DNA from: Mycogone perniciosa
Lineage: Eukaryota > Ascomycota > Sordariomycetes > Hypocreales > Hypocreaceae
Assembly: GCA_025331125.1 (NCBI GenBank)
Contig: JAOALB010000092.1
Location: 166,816 to 230,815, forward strand
Length of the DNA stretch: 64,000 nt
Reading direction: 5' to 3'
Below are positions 1 to 13,833 of the stretch, piece by piece (within the stretch, counting starts at the first letter, position 1; the number at the start of each line of letters is the position of its first letter). The notes under the pieces are model-generated. The model was not told the origin of the DNA and did no database searches. It was given only the letters and a program-made list of their open reading frames with translations. Position numbers and translations under genes: made by a program.

Positions 1-3000
1 GAGACGAGTCAACATAGCGATATCAAGAGTCGTGTACTGCATACAGGGTAAGTTGACCTATCTGAGTGAGCAATGACCGCCACGAGTACATGATAGTTAT
101 GCGAAGGAAAACTCGACTATTGCACGTGGCAGTGTTCTCGTTGCGGTGTTTTACCATCTTAGAGAGGAAATGGTGAGTTACACGCAAAGAAACAGGTGCG
201 CAGCCACAGCCCTACCAGCATCCGAAGATGCCACAGATACGAACACGAACATTACATGATAGGACATGGCGCTCAAAGCCTAGGGGACTATGCAGCCAAG
301 CCACGTCCCCTAGCGTGTACCTCTGACGGAATGGTTCGACTGAGGTTGGAGCAGATGACTGTCAAGAAGCTGTCGAGCTAAGCATCTTGGATGATCTGTT
401 CTCGGTTGGGTCACCCTGGTTAGAACCGTCTGCTCCTACATGTGGACGTTTGGGTGACTACGTCGAGGTAGAAGGGAAACCAGCCGCGATCGTTTCCACT
501 CTAGTTTGTATGTAAGGGGAGGGTTCGCAGGTGAATGTCGCAACTGTCAGGGGAACCGCATATGATCGACCCGTTCAAGTGTAGACTGGGTAAAATTGTC
601 ATCAGAGTCTCACTTTATTGGACAATTGGATCCTGGACATTCACCCCTGGCCTTTGAAAAACCTTATTCTGGTAGGTTGAATGATCACGAGTTGCGGGAG
701 TTGCGGGAACTGCGGCGATATTTAAAACATGCACCTCTTGGCAGGTGTTATTTTGGCGTAATTTTCAACATGGCGTCAGCGTCTCTTCTGTCAATACTAA
801 TCCGTACGTCGATTCGATCCGATCTGAGACGCCTGTCTGGAACAAGTTGAATGACGATTAACCCCCCCTTCCCCAGTTTCCAAATCAACTCGATGACAAA
901 AGCCGAACTGAAAGTGTCTTGCCTCGGGCATCTGGCTTCCCTAAGAGTTTCCAGCGGACATAAAAATGACTTGGAATAGGTCGCACAAAGATAGCCAGTC
1001 AATGCAGGTACAAGAACTGAGGTTCCACATGTGTGATGGGGCCCCCCTTGGATTCAACATATCACGACTTTTTCTGTTGTCAATAGTGATAGACGTCTCG
1101 CCACAATGCAATGCATGTATAGCTGAACAGTCTAGGCAAACTCTATCGCAAATGACCGAAAAAATGGTTCGGGAAATTGTGTTGGTGGGTGTGGGTGTCA
1201 CACCACGCCCATGACCACGGCTACGGTTAGGATGTTGGCAGCCTCCATCACCACCCTTACCCAATCACACTCAATGCCACCCCTGCGACATCGAGCCCGT
1301 GCTGTCTATATCCTGCCTCTCATTGTTGCTTCCCTCTGAACCCCTCTGGACGAACTACCACTCCTGCTAGCACGGAGCGAGCTCGAACTAGCTGTGACAT
1401 GAACGAGGCCCTGCCCCAATAGCAATGCCAGATCGGCGACGTCTTAAAACACCTTTTCCATACTCGTACTCCGTATGTGTGTACGAAATAACTACTTATG
1501 CAAGTAGAATGTGATGTGTGGATACCGAATGTGCCGGGGATGGCTGTGTATTTTTGTATTGTTATGCATGGAGGCTTGCGCCCCTGGAGGACTGCAATAC
1601 CGGGAGCCTGACACGAATACCCCACCCTTCATACTGTTCTATTGCTTGGTTCATAATAGCATGAAGACAAAAAAAATTAGGTTTCAACAATGGTGTTTCC
1701 TGCAAGGCGATATCGCTTCAGCAGAATGCGGTCATTGATAGGCGAGGGATTGGTAAAAGGGGGCCGGGGGGGGAGGCCAATAAGGGACGGACCGGACAGC
1801 GTAGATCGCGATAATAGCAGGCGATCAAAAAAAAAAAGCTAGAGATGCAATTGTTTCCAAAAAAGGGAATCTGGGGCAGAGTCAGAAGAAATGAGCATGC
1901 TTCCAAATCCCTTGTGAAGATGTCGATGGCGCTGACCAGGGAGAGCCAGGAGGGGGGGGGGGCAAGACAGATGCGAAGACGGCACGGGTGAATGTACAAT
2001 GAATGGCTGTATGCATGATCGGTGTATCTGTTTTGTACAAGACATCGTACGAGTATGATGATATTCATGCAGATGTGCGTGAATGTTGGCATACAAGGCG
2101 AGTCAGACTCAGACACCATACACCGAAAGAGAAAAAAGCAAATACAGTTTTCTGCCAATTGCCCATCTAGGCTGTCTGTCAGATTAGTTTAACCCAAATT
2201 GGTCAACATGCTCAGCTGCTAGTTGAATGTGACACATCATATCATTTGATCTTGAGGACACGCATGTTGGTTTGGTGTGTGGAGGCAGGAAAAACGAAAA
2301 ACGAAAAAAAAGAGGAAGAAAAAACAAAAAAAACACACACGAACAAATACAATGTACGGAGTATATGACGAAGAATACGCAACATGGACAAAGTAGAGGA
2401 GAATCAGACCCCGGACTCGGAGGTCCAGAGTGCCAGGTAGGGTCATGCTGATTTGTTTCGATGGTGGCTTGATGAGACGAGCCAGCCCTGTGAAGACGAT
2501 CTGCTGTACCACCACGATAAGAGTGACAGGCCTACAAATCGAGAACATGAAGAAACGGCTGCATGTTGGCCCGTGGCTTCGGAGATCATCATAGCTGACG
2601 TTTCCGAATAGAGCGTGGCCATTGCATTCAAGGCGATCATTCACTTGACACTACTAATTCGATGGAACTCGTCATACTACTATTTCATTTGACAGTTTGT
2701 ACGAAGTACACTGTACTATGCATATCGACACCACAGAGTAAAGTGGGTTCCTGGTGGAATCTTTATTCCCATGTACCTGTGCAAGAGCAGCAAGAATAAG
2801 GAGAAAAGAGAAAAGTAGGCGTCGAAACCGACAGGTTGGTTGGCGGGATTGAAACCTACCAACAACGTACCGGTCTCTTGGTCCTGGGAACAGAAGGTAT
2901 CCTCCACACATACCAACATATCTAGTACTTGAAGGTGACGCAACGTTTGGCTGAGAGCGAATAACCAGTCTAAGTAGCCTCAAGGTCGCTTGCTTCGTTA

Positions 3001-6000
3001 ATTGGACGCTGTGTGGGTTCAGCAGGGAAGTCATTAACTAGAGACATCTCCGGAAAGGGAACAGGGAACAAGGAATGCGACGCAGCCAAGCAACTTTCGC
3101 GCCCCCCCTGCTAGTTTGATGGGACAGCCTTCTCCGCATCTTCCAGGTGGGTGGCTTGATTTGAACGTGAACTTGCGCCACTTGCGGGTAAAGTTTGGAC
3201 GTGGTCATGGCCCATGACGACCCGTGCCGTATATTCGTAACGGACAACTCATTCATGCGCTGGGGCAATAACACGGAAGTACTCCGTATTAATAATAGTA
3301 GTATTTATTATAAATCGCAAGAGATCGAGCGGAGAGAATAAAGCTGCGCCCTCGTCTATGACAATAAAGTCCCGCCTGGTCCGCCAACACTGAGCCCACA
3401 TACATACCCACACACGTACCCCGTACATACTGAGTGATGGACTAGTTGTGGGCGACTAAAGGACCCAAAATGTCGAGGCCGTTCACCGTTCAGCTGGTCG
3501 TGGTGGCTTGTTGTCGCACATGAGAAACAACCTGTGTCGTCGTTGGTCAATGACGGGCAGTACCATTTCGTGACTAGCAAAGTAAGGTCCTTGCGATCCT
3601 CGTACCCAAACTCGATGAGAGCACACGGCACACTACTATTACTCCGTACATACTAATCAGTTAACTCGATTCCTCGGTGATTTGCGGACCCAAAACCGAA
3701 CCTCTTCTCCACTGCTAGAGCAGTAGTCTGTATTAATTATTAGTGATACCTATAAGTTGCAGATCCTCAGTGAGCTCAAGCTAGAGAATGTTCCATGCGT
3801 TGGCCCATTTCTGAATAGTAATAGAGGCCTGTCATCTCACACAGAGACACGCATTCTGTCTGGCTGAAGAAAGAATCCGACCGATTAGTAATTCGGCCGA
3901 TGTCTGTATGTCAATAGGTACATATTGATTTGCATATGCGGAGCAGGAGTACCTATTATGCGCATATTCTAGTACGTACCTACCCAAATGCATCAAATGC
4001 ACGGAAGGGAATACTCGCCTACTAGCATGTATTCGCAAATACGCGTCAAGTTTCACATGACCAGCACGGAGTACTTCGTACTCCGTGCTGAGGCCGGGTC
4101 TCGGAATGACATCACGAACCAACATTGAAACTGCACCAGCACCAGCATCACACCAGTATCGCACCAGCAGTGGACACACGACGCCGTTGACAGCCGCCGC
4201 GGGTTGACAAGCTTCAATGGCTGGCCGGCCCACAGCTCTAACAGCTCTGTGCTGGTTGCTAGCCTTGCGGGAGCCAGCGGGCCTGATCGCCGGCCGGCCC
4301 ATCAGCATTGCATTGCGCTACCTTTGAACTAAGGCGGTGGCCCGTCCGAATCCAAACGCACCTGCGCAAACTTCATAGCCTTCGTTCGGCGGTTCAGCTG
4401 TCCGTCCGTCCGTCTTTCGTCCGTCTCCCGGCCGTCTTTCTGCCTGCCTGTCCATCTGCATGTATGACGGGTGGGAGCGAGAGCGAGACGATGCGGGTCC
4501 CCTTCCTGTTCCTGGCTTCATACGAGTATGTCGCGGACCGGACTCTGACCTATGGCCCTTCACCATTGCAAGCTGGGGGCTATGTCGCCAGATTGTGTGA
4601 GACCTACGCGCCAAGCGCCAAACTTTATGTACGCGACTCGTTGCTTTTTCTTCCCCCTTTGCCCTAGGGGCAGGTATTCGCTCCTCGGCCCTGTTGTGCA
4701 ACCACACTGCGACTCTTATGCCCGTATTGAGTACTGTGCTCAACCTGTACATGCTAGCTGCTCCTCGTACTTACTACTACAGCCCATTAGACAGCCCTGG
4801 ATTGATTTTTGGCTGCTGGTGTGCCTGTTGTCGCATTTTATGCCGTCAAGGGACGCTAGACAGGTGAATTGAGGGCAGTGGTGCACATTATTGTGACACA
4901 CACACAGAAGAATCACATCACCCTTCTTATTATTCTGTTCTTTCTTCACCTTTGTTGCAAGTGTGAAGGCAAGGGCTAGGGCGAGGGCGAGGGTGGTGAG
5001 AGGTGGCTCTGCCCTTTACAGGTACTACTCTATGTGGTGCCTGACTGAACCATGACTGACTTACTGACGAGACTTTGACTCGAACCTTGGCTCACCTTTG
5101 GTTCTTCTCATCGGTGTTATGGCGAGTGTCTTACCTGCGATCGATGTTTTGGTAGGGAAATTGGCCCGTCGTTCTCCCATTCCAGGACCGTCCTCATTCC
5201 TCCGCGATGCCCCTTCGTCGATAATTTAGTTGAAGTGAAGGGGTGCTCGTGTGTTACCTGACTTGGAGTTGACCTAGACAGGCGTCATAGGATGGTGAGA
5301 TAGCCCATCATGGTTGTTGTGCCTGAGTGGTGTTTGTTGACAAGCTAGTAGCTTCGTAGTCAGTATTAGACCACGACGACTGTCCTCGACTAGAGCTCGT
5401 AGGATTCAGGAAATACCTACCTACCTACCTACATAAGCGTACCTGTCCACATGCTAGCTACTACTGCGTTACTGCGTGGTATTGCGGTTGTAGTACATAC
5501 GCCTATGGGTATATGGAGTATACACACCTACAGGTACTGGTGGACGGACTCACTTCCAGGAAACCCGCCAATGATACGTTCATGCAGGGACCCCAGTGCC
5601 TCCCAGGCACGTCCGATCTTCCTCGGGAGAGTAGGGGCCCCCCTGAAAATGGGCTGCGGGAGGGCGTATGTGCATCCACGGCAAGTGGATTGGATTGACA
5701 GTGCCAGCGCCTCCTTGGGCGATGGGACGGATGCCGATATGTGATAGGCGTACTCCGTAGCAGACCAGACTTGGATCATGGGTGGTACGTCTACGAGTAC
5801 AGTGTGTTTTCTGCTTCTCTCCTCTCTGCCCGTCATTGATTCCTATCCCTATGCTCGACCCTAATCCGAGCACCCACCGTATCCACACCATGAATTTCAC
5901 AGGTCGACCGCCTACATGCAAGTGCCTGTGAGTTGGGAGGCAAATATCAATGGATAGTACGAGTTTGCCTGTACGTAAGTATGTACATACTTGCATTGGC

Positions 6001-6927
6001 TGGCCGCACGTACAACACACGCATGCACCTATGGCTTTGTCCTTGTTTTTTTGTGAATGCGGTTGGGCATTCTAGCATCCAGCCAAATCCACACCAAGCA
6101 CCAAGCAGATGGACAAGGCGTCATGCCAAGGCGTAAAACTCCACAGCCAAGGCACTATTATGGTGTTCCGTGAGGTGAGAGGAGTGAGAGAAGTGAGAGA
6201 GCAGAGGGAGCGTGTGTCAATGAGATGGGGGCACCCGCATACGGTAATCGGCGCGGTCGCTGGGTCTATCCATGAAATGAACAAGGGCGATTAGCTTCCC
6301 TTGTTGGAGCCCCCTCCCAACCCGTTCTGCGTTATGAGCTGATAAGTTTCGAGATATCCAAAACATCAATCTACAGATTGCCTGCCGGCGATAAAGCCCG
6401 CAGTGGAGAGCGACCCGCCCTCGCCTGGCTCGGCCCCGGCCTCCTTGATCGGCCCATCAAGATCTATCCGCTATCGTTTTGCCCATTCCATTCTTGACCT
6501 GGCCTACACCCCACATGTCTCTCGGCGTCTTTCTGTCACTAGTAGTAGTAGTACCAAAAGTCTCACGATTCGCGGAGGTTGATCTGCAGCTCATGTCTTA
6601 GGGAGCGCCTGTGTCCTCCACTGCCCATTCCAGGTCTGTGGTATATCTTCAGGGCGTTCGTCCTCGTGAACAACAGAGCATTCCCGACCAGAATCCTCAG
6701 TCTACCCCCAAGCTCTTGCATACTCAGTTGCTTTTCTGTGTGTTTGTGTGCGTTGCTTTGCTTGGAGTTCAGTCTATACTGAAGAGATTCTTCCTTACAC
6801 TCCTTCATCAAAGACAGCCACACACATTTCAGCAGCAATAACAAAGAACAACGGCAACGGCAACATCATCTCTCACGCCAACTCTCTCAACAAATACATC
6901 TTACTTTAAACTTTCTTTTTGCCCATC
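1..6927. other. long gene-free region upstream of the C2H2 regulator
   Basis: I find no convincing gene in these 6.9 kb. The open frames are short, mostly begin at non-ATG codons, overlap on both strands and have low-complexity translations. The stretch holds homopolymer and purine/pyrimidine runs (about 1820-1835, 2290-2340), a CTAC microsatellite (5414-5432) and several copies of the TACTCCGTA/TACGGAGTA motif, including a hairpin at 4063-4089. The last few hundred bases before 6928 are pyrimidine-rich and lack obvious coding, which fits a promoter and 5' leader of the downstream regulator. Long upstream regions are known for fungal developmental regulators; a noncoding RNA or unrecognised small gene cannot be excluded. 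Confidence 0.6.
4063..4089. repeat. hairpin built on the CGGAGTAC motif
   Basis: Two 12-nt arms (AGCACGGAGTAC and its reverse complement) are separated by 3 nt. It is an extended member of the dispersed TACTCCGTA/TACGGAGTA family seen across the window. Confidence 0.7.
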
Positions 6928-8109
6928 ATGCACTTCGAATCGGATTTCCGGTTCGACATGGACGACAGCTTCAGCATGTGCAGTCAAGCCATTTCGTGCC
7001 CATCAACCTCGGCAAGCTTCTCCTCCACCTCCTCCGCCTCTTCCCTGTATGATCCCTTTACTCCCACATCTCGACGATCAACACCCAACGAGCTCAGCCT
7101 GGACTTTGAGGGCGCCTGTCAGTCCTATAGTGCTCAACACCACGGAGAGCTCACACCCCCGCCTGCCATGTCCAACAAATACATGTATGGTCCAGTCAAG
7201 CCGGACCCTGAGCGCATGTCCTTCTCCTCTGACGGCGCTCTTCCTTCCACACCATTGAGAAAGATGAATGACATGATTCCTGGATACGACCATATGCTCG
7301 ACATTACTCTGGCATCGCAACACTCCATAGGCTCTATTACGCCATCGAGTTCCTTTCCCATATACACTGTCTCTCCTCACGCAGCGCTTCAATCCACCCC
7401 TTTCATGATGACACCGACGCACAGCTTATCTGGCTCGGACATTGCCGATACCTCATCCTCATGGTCTTGCACCAACGATAGCCCGATTTCCTTCTTCCCC
7501 CAAAAGGGTTTATCGCCACACGGCCTTGAGTCTCTAGATTTGGATCGGCACTCCCAATCCCCGATGGGCCGATATTACATGCAGGCACCGGCATCACCAA
7601 ATAGATTACGCGCTCAAAGGAAGATGATGGTCCACGAGATCCAGCGCAAAACGACCGAGCTGCAGCGCGCCCAAATCCAATCACCCAAGAAGGTTTCGGG
7701 CACGCACGACACAGCACCTGTGGATGTGGTACGGAGAGCCATGTGCAAGTGTGATTATCCCGGCTGCCACAAGGCGTTCCGCAGGAACGAGCACCTTAAG
7801 CGACACAAGCAAACGTGAGTATTCGTTAACTTGACTTTACAAGACTACAGACTGACAACGCCTAGCTTCCATGGTGAAGGACCTAATAGATTCGCCTGCG
7901 AGTTTTGCGGAAAGGACCAGTTCAACCGCCAGGACAATCTGAACAACCATCGCAAACTACACGCCCGACCCAATAGCCGCAATCGGGGAGTCGAGTTTAT
8001 CCCGGCAGCGGTGCCTGTTATTGAGCAAGAGGAGCGCAGTCGCAAGCGTCGGGCGCCCCCTAAATCAAAGACCACAATAATTGACGACAAGCGTGGAAAC
8101 GAGTATTGA
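6928..8109 (+). CDS. flbC: two-finger C2H2 transcription factor, probably FlbC
   Basis: Two exons, 6928-7814 and 7866-8109, give 376 aa; the intron is GT-AG (GTGAGT...CCTAG). The ATG at 6928 is the first in frame. Residues 1-270 are rich in Ser, Thr and Pro, as in an activation region. Two C2H2 fingers lie near the C-terminus: the first has a C-x4-C...H-x4-H pattern (CDYPGC, HLKRHKQTFH) and the intron falls inside it; the second is CEFCGKDQF with HRKLH. A basic tail (RSRKRRAPPKSK) could be a nuclear signal. The architecture (about 350-380 aa, two C-terminal fingers) matches the conidiation activator FlbC of aspergilli, which acts upstream of brlA. The gene name rests on recalled similarity and architecture and is tentative; the C2H2 class is secure. 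Confidence 0.9.
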
Positions 8110-11100
8110 TACCCATTTTCTTAATCCTCCCGAAACGGACACGCAGGAAATTGGGCTGTCTCCCTGAGCTCTCGGAAATCTCAGAGAAAACCGCTTCACA
8201 CGGCATGGGTCCCCAGAAGCATCACTTTCTTTGTCCATTAGCACCTGCAGTCTGTTGACGTTGGCGCCGGGCGCCGGCCAGAGCACACACCCTTCTTTGT
8301 TCATTCTTGAAAAACATGATGTGTCATAATATATGGCGGCCAACCAAACCGAAAAAAACTACATTATTGCGGCGTACATTTGGAGACCCAATACTTTTAC
8401 TTATTCTTTCCTTATTATTCCCTGGGACGGGAGCGGGAGCGGGATACCACTGGCGGTACTCCGTATTGTGATGGCCTTTCCCAAAAAATATCCTTGGAGA
8501 TGGATTGAGTGCGTGGCATGTCTGTGACTCTACTTTGTATTTTCTTTTTCTTGTTTCTTCTGTCACTGTTTCCTTATCTTACTCAACCCTCCCATGTTCG
8601 TGTATTTTCCTACGTCTTATTGGCCAGGGAGGTTGACGGCCGGCTTTATGACTGTCTATTACTTTGGGAGAGTATTGGAGATGTTCACGTATACCAGGTC
8701 CGTGTCGCCGATGTATGAAGCTTGAGCTCAAAAACCATATTGTATTGTATTATATACCATGAAATGTATAATCTACTAGTATTTCCACCGATCAACGACA
8801 TCTTCTTTCCGTTCGCCTCTTGTGGGTGTGATCATTGCAAGCACTTACTGCGTCATTCGTAGGACTTAGACTCCATCACATCAAGTATATACACATCGAT
8901 TAGTGAACATGGAAACTTTGACAGCTAGTCTGGATGCTCTCATAGGAGCGCGTAGTCGGTGTATGCATGTCTTCAGTATTACAAACTGGCAGGGGTGGGG
9001 ACAGGAGACGTATCAGTAATTCAGCAGATGAGAATTGAGAAAGAAGAAACCAAAACAAGGTCTAATGGTCAGGACTGCCTTGCTTCGTGAAACATACGAA
9101 CTTTGGACGTGCTGGTAGCAGATAAATTCCGTAGATCCATGATCCCTTCCCGTCTTGGAGCCTTGGCGTAAAATTGTCTCAGATCTGGGAACAAGGAACA
9201 AGGACATGGGGAAATGGGAGGGGGCGTGTCGAGTCCAGTGGCGTCGTCGCCTTTGGGTATACGAGTGCGTGCATACGTACTTCATACTTCGTACTCCGCG
9301 ACGAGTATGTGTGTGGATATGTATTGGAGCCTGAAACCTGTGACCATTGCGTACGAATGTACGTATTGATATACGAGGGACGAGTATCCATCTAAGTGCG
9401 GGTGCATATTAGAGGTGCTGAATGGCGGAGAGTAGGTTTGGCTCCAAGTCTGCATCGTCACCGCTCTATGGATGTACACACCAGTATGGACAGTCCATTT
9501 TGAAGGAACCGTGTACGAAGTACTCAGAATGGGTGAATAAATCCTAGTGGACTACAGTTGTGAAATGTCTTCTTGGGGGGGCATTGTTAACCAGCACCCC
9601 CCGCGTTTGTCAGGCGAGCAAGACAAGCCTCACATGTCAACGCTCCAAGTAAATTATTGGGCGGTAAATATAGGAGTCTCGTATCTTGCCTGAGAGCCGC
9701 AGGTGAGAAAAGGATGGCCAAAAAGGGAAATTGCAAAATACAACGATGGCTCAGGTGAACGGAAAGTTACGAGACCGAAACCGAGATGCTTCTATCCTAC
9801 TCCACATGTGGAATAGTTAGCAGCACATGTGCTCGTTCTGCCAGCCTTGCGGTCTAGATGGTGTGATTCATGTGCATGAGCCAAGACTACGAGTACAGCT
9901 GGAGGACCGATTTCTACATGCATGCATCGTTGGCCAGATCCTGTTTCCAGATCAAGCCAGCGTGTGGACGAGAGTTTCTGGGGAGGAACTACGTCTGTTT
10001 GAGCTAACTAGTTGGCTCCTCTTAGACTCAGAGTCCTTTCTACTCGACACTGGCGAAGGAGTCCGTTTGCTGGGTGAGTGTTGCACAAAGGAGGGTCGTT
10101 CTTGTGTTCCCCACGAATACCTTGATGAATGACTTAGTAGTACCCGCATTGCCTGATTGTTGTCGTGGGAGAGGTGGGGGCGAGAAACTGATGATGATTG
10201 GGGTTGGCCGGCTGCACCGGGGATGCTCCCCGACCGAGGTGGCAGGAAACCGGGTTTCTGGGTTCTCACGTTACACGACGTACGAGTAGGTAGGGATCAA
10301 GAGTCAGATTCTTTGTACTCAGATGATCTACGGTGCATGGATACAGTCTGATCCCAGATGCAGCATGACGCATCTCCATTTTTAGAAAACCAGACTCCGG
10401 ACTTGGCTTCACCCCAGTACTGCAGGTAGTACGAAGTAGTACTACTACTACAAAGAACCATTGGGTACGGAGTACAATTTTCTTGCCTCTGCTTCGTACT
10501 TCGTACTCCGATGTTCTACGGTGATTGCCATTGCCAAGAGGCAAGATGGGTCTCTTTACGGAATAGTACTAATAGTCGAGGTCTTATTATACACATGGCC
10601 CCCCAGATACGCATTGCTCAGCCGGTCTAGTAGTAGGTTCCGCAACCTAGGCGATTGCCCCCAAAAAACTGGTCTTCTTTCTTTTCAACAGTCATGATAT
10701 GATGTTGGATCCTACTCTCATTCAGTGCCTGTATGTATAACTACATTCATCAACAGGTGTGGTGTGTGTATGTATGTCTTGATCTGATCACCACACCAAG
10801 CAGCTGCGGCTGCAGTACGATGCCAGCCAAGCTTCTTCTTTGGGTCTGGTTCGCAGGACTGACACACAAGCGTATACTTCTTCCTTTGTGTAGTTTGTAA
10901 TGCTTACCCATCAGACTTCTATTGGGGGCGAAATAATACATACATACTACTACTCCGTACGGAGTACTTCGTACCCTCTCGTCAACAAAAGCAATGGACC
11001 CCACTGATACACCACTACTTTGGCGGCGAGTTCCGTGGTTAGGTCTATTTTGGCTCCCATCTTTTGCCGCCCAATGGCCCCAATCCGTCGCTGCGCTTAG

Positions 11101-11415
11101 CACTGGCTTCCTTCTCTTCCCTTTGCGTTTTCTTGCTTTTGTCTACTCGATACGGAGAACTATTCTGCATGATCCTATTCGACGCATGCACGGAGTACAA
11201 AGCACGAAACTCCGCGGGCACCATCTTGATGGGCCGCGTACAGTGCGCATACCCGCGCATACGGAGTACTTTGGGGCCAAGTTGCAGCCTCCTGGACCCC
11301 TCGATTCTCACTTCATTCGTCTTCTCTCCGCATCATCCTTTCATCTGCTGCTCAACGAAGATACCCCGAACTAGGGCCCGTTTCCCTCATCCTTGCTGCA
11401 CTGGCACTGGCCAGA
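8110..11415. other. intergenic region
   Basis: No gene recognised between the C2H2 regulator and the F-box/LRR gene. Short frames on both strands have no domain character and contain repeated CGTACTCCGTA-type motifs (about 8455, 9290, 10464, 10500, 10951). The first ~600 bases are probably the 3' UTR and terminator of the regulator, and the last few hundred the promoter of the next gene. Confidence 0.6.
10951..10966. repeat. 16-bp palindrome TACTCCGTACGGAGTA
   Basis: A perfect 16-bp palindrome about 450 bp before the next gene's ATG, followed by a partial unit (TACTTCGTAC). It is the cleanest copy of the dispersed motif in the left half. Confidence 0.85.
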
Positions 11416-13833
11416 ATGTCAGCCCTGCCATCGTATCAGGAGGCCACCTCCCGGCTGGACTGGCTCCAGCTGGTGGCCCCCTACATGCCGTTTGCTGACT
11501 ATGGCGTTCTCTGTCGCGTGAACCGCCGTTTCTGGTCCGTCTTTGCACCCCGCCTCTGGACGGACCTATTGAGGTCAGTCAGGCTTTCGGGATTGGATCC
11601 AGGAAATGGTGAGTTCGTGCTTCGTGTGTGTGGCTGTCATTGATGGATGGCCTCTCTTTTGCCTTGGGCGCCATGTCGATAGTATTAGACTGACGCGACT
11701 GCCTGCCCCTGGCCGTGAGGGAAAGGGGCGGACGACACTGTCCATACAGACCTAGATTGGTGGCTCAACTTCGTGTTCAATAAGCTCAGCAGCGTAGCAC
11801 CCGCTACCCGAGCGTTGGTCCGCGTGTTGGATGCGAGAAACTTCGCCCAGGACGCGTACCCTTTTCTTTCAGGCCAGACCGAACGGACTCTCCAGCGCAG
11901 TCTCGAGTTGGCACTGGGACTCTTACCAAATGTGGAATCCGTTCTCCTGGATAGCCACACTGATATCGATCCATGCTCTCTCATTAGTAGCCTGCCTCAG
12001 CAGACACACCATCGGAAGCTGCGACTGCTGAGTATCGCTGGTTGTCCAACCCAGCTGCCGAACAGCTTTTTCCACTCCCCTTGTCTCCAGGGTTTGGTCT
12101 ATCTAGATGTTTCGGGACTTGCTGGATCCATTTGGCCGTTGATCCGTCCATCAGTTTTGCCAGACCTGCGCATTCTTAAAATCCGAAGGAGGGAAGTTGA
12201 CGACTCCACCTTTACTGCGTTGGCAGACTTGTTGAGACTCCGTCTGTGGAGCCTAGACTTGAGTGACAACAAGATCACGGACGGTGTTATCCAGACTATT
12301 AGAGACAGATGCTTTCCTGCCACCCCACTGCGTTCGGATGCCTATTTCCGAGTGGAGGGCAAGCTGATACCAAGCGAATACGGCACCTCATCTTACGGAC
12401 CTTTTGTTTTCATCACTGAATCGCCGTGGAGCGAGTCTTTTAGTCACCCAGAGAGGTATTTGGTCGATGCACCTATGTATATGGCACTCTCCGAACCCAG
12501 ATATCAGGAATACCAGGTCTTCCGGTCCCATGGTGGTAACCCGGCACGTCTGGACTCGGCTGATGCGGTAGTCCATCTTCTCCCGCAAAATGAAGTCCTC
12601 GCCATCGAGCACTCCCAGAATTCCCATGGGATAACTCATCTGCGGGTATCGCGCACCCAGGTGTCTGCCTTTGGTATTGAGAAACTTCTGCGTATATCCA
12701 ACGGTCAGATTGAGAACTTTGCCTGTGACTCCATGCCACTACTCCCACCAACCCGTGCTTACTCCAAGATTTGGCCAAATTCAGCAAGGCTTTTTGGCAT
12801 GCTCGGCATGGAGCACGTCTTTCGACCTGTGTTTTCTTCCAATCTTCGTGTCCTTAGAATACACCACTCAGTCGTCACCCACATCCCTACTCTTGAAATG
12901 GATGGTCTTTCAAATCTCGCCAGGACATTTGTATCAGAGACGTCAATTCTACCACGCATAGACCAGGTTTACCCGCTAGCGTTCGTTCCAGATATGAACC
13001 CGCGACTGACGTCCCTGACATTGACTTGCATCCCACGTCGCTCATCGGGACCGCTAACTACCAGACTTATTGAGTTTCTTAGACTACTATCAATACAAGA
13101 ACGTACGGCCCAAGACGCACAAATCTTAGCGTCGTCGCGACATAGTCCAGAGTTGTTACGGGGTCTAAGACACTTGAAACTAGAGTTTGAAACCGACCCC
13201 ATGGGGGAGGGCTTCTCGATTGAAGATGACTTGGATGCTGAGGAATTGATGAACAACAGCGAGCGTGGATTCAGCTTCTTTGACGACGAACAAGTGTCCA
13301 GGCAGCCACTTAGGAGTGAAGCCAAGGCGGCGCAACATTCCAGTGCGAGCAACTCAGACAAACGTATTCGAGTAGATGGCCAAAGTCGCCGAGACAAGGA
13401 CGAAGAGTTTGTGACATATCATGGTCAGTGGAATGGAGAAAATTTCTCTATTCCGGTCTGGACTGGTGCCAAGGCGGCATGCTCCAATACCACAATTCTC
13501 GAGTACCGAAGATTTGTCATTGAATGCAAACTGCAAGATGGCGTCGGGCCCGTTACGCCTAGCCAAGTTCGAGCTGGCGCGCCTGAGAGATCGTACATCT
13601 TCCATACGGCATGGTGTCTGGCTGTCATGCCTCGTGTGTTACAGGCCCCAGCATCCAGCGACCTAGCTGGAATGGAGGATGTGGTAAACGCGCTTAGGCT
13701 GTATCGGCTTTCCGGGCGAGCTAAGTATACACAGATGCAGAGAGACACTGGAAACCCGCGGGTTCCGCCTGGTGAGCCGCATTTCTTTTGGGGCGGAAGA
13801 CTGGAAGTGTCCATGGAGGTGGGGATACCGTGA
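11416..13833 (+). CDS. F-box/leucine-rich-repeat-like protein
   Basis: Exons 11416-11608 and 11750-13833 give 758 aa (intron GTGAGT...TACAG, joining GN and DLDWW). The N-terminal ~60 residues resemble an F-box (LVAPYMPFADYGVLCRVNRR then FWSVFAPRLWTDLL), the module that links a protein to Skp1 in SCF ubiquitin ligases. Residues ~90-430 contain irregular leucine-rich segments (LYLDVSGLAGS-, LRLWSLDLSDNKI-, LRVLRIHHS-type), the usual substrate-binding half of such proteins. Residues ~490-560 are acidic, serine-rich and probably disordered. No transmembrane or signal sequence is seen. The substrate is unknown. The model is intact, with no frameshift. Confidence 0.85.

Noticed and set aside
4308..4872. 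Overlapping open frames of 106-144 aa on both strands
   Set aside because: Translations are low-complexity and mutually overlapping in a C/T-rich tract; no domain, splice logic or start context supports a gene.
9827..10289. Possible small gene (101-105 aa frames on both strands)
   Set aside because: No recognisable motif, non-ATG or poor starts, and flanking CGTAC repeats; treated as intergenic.
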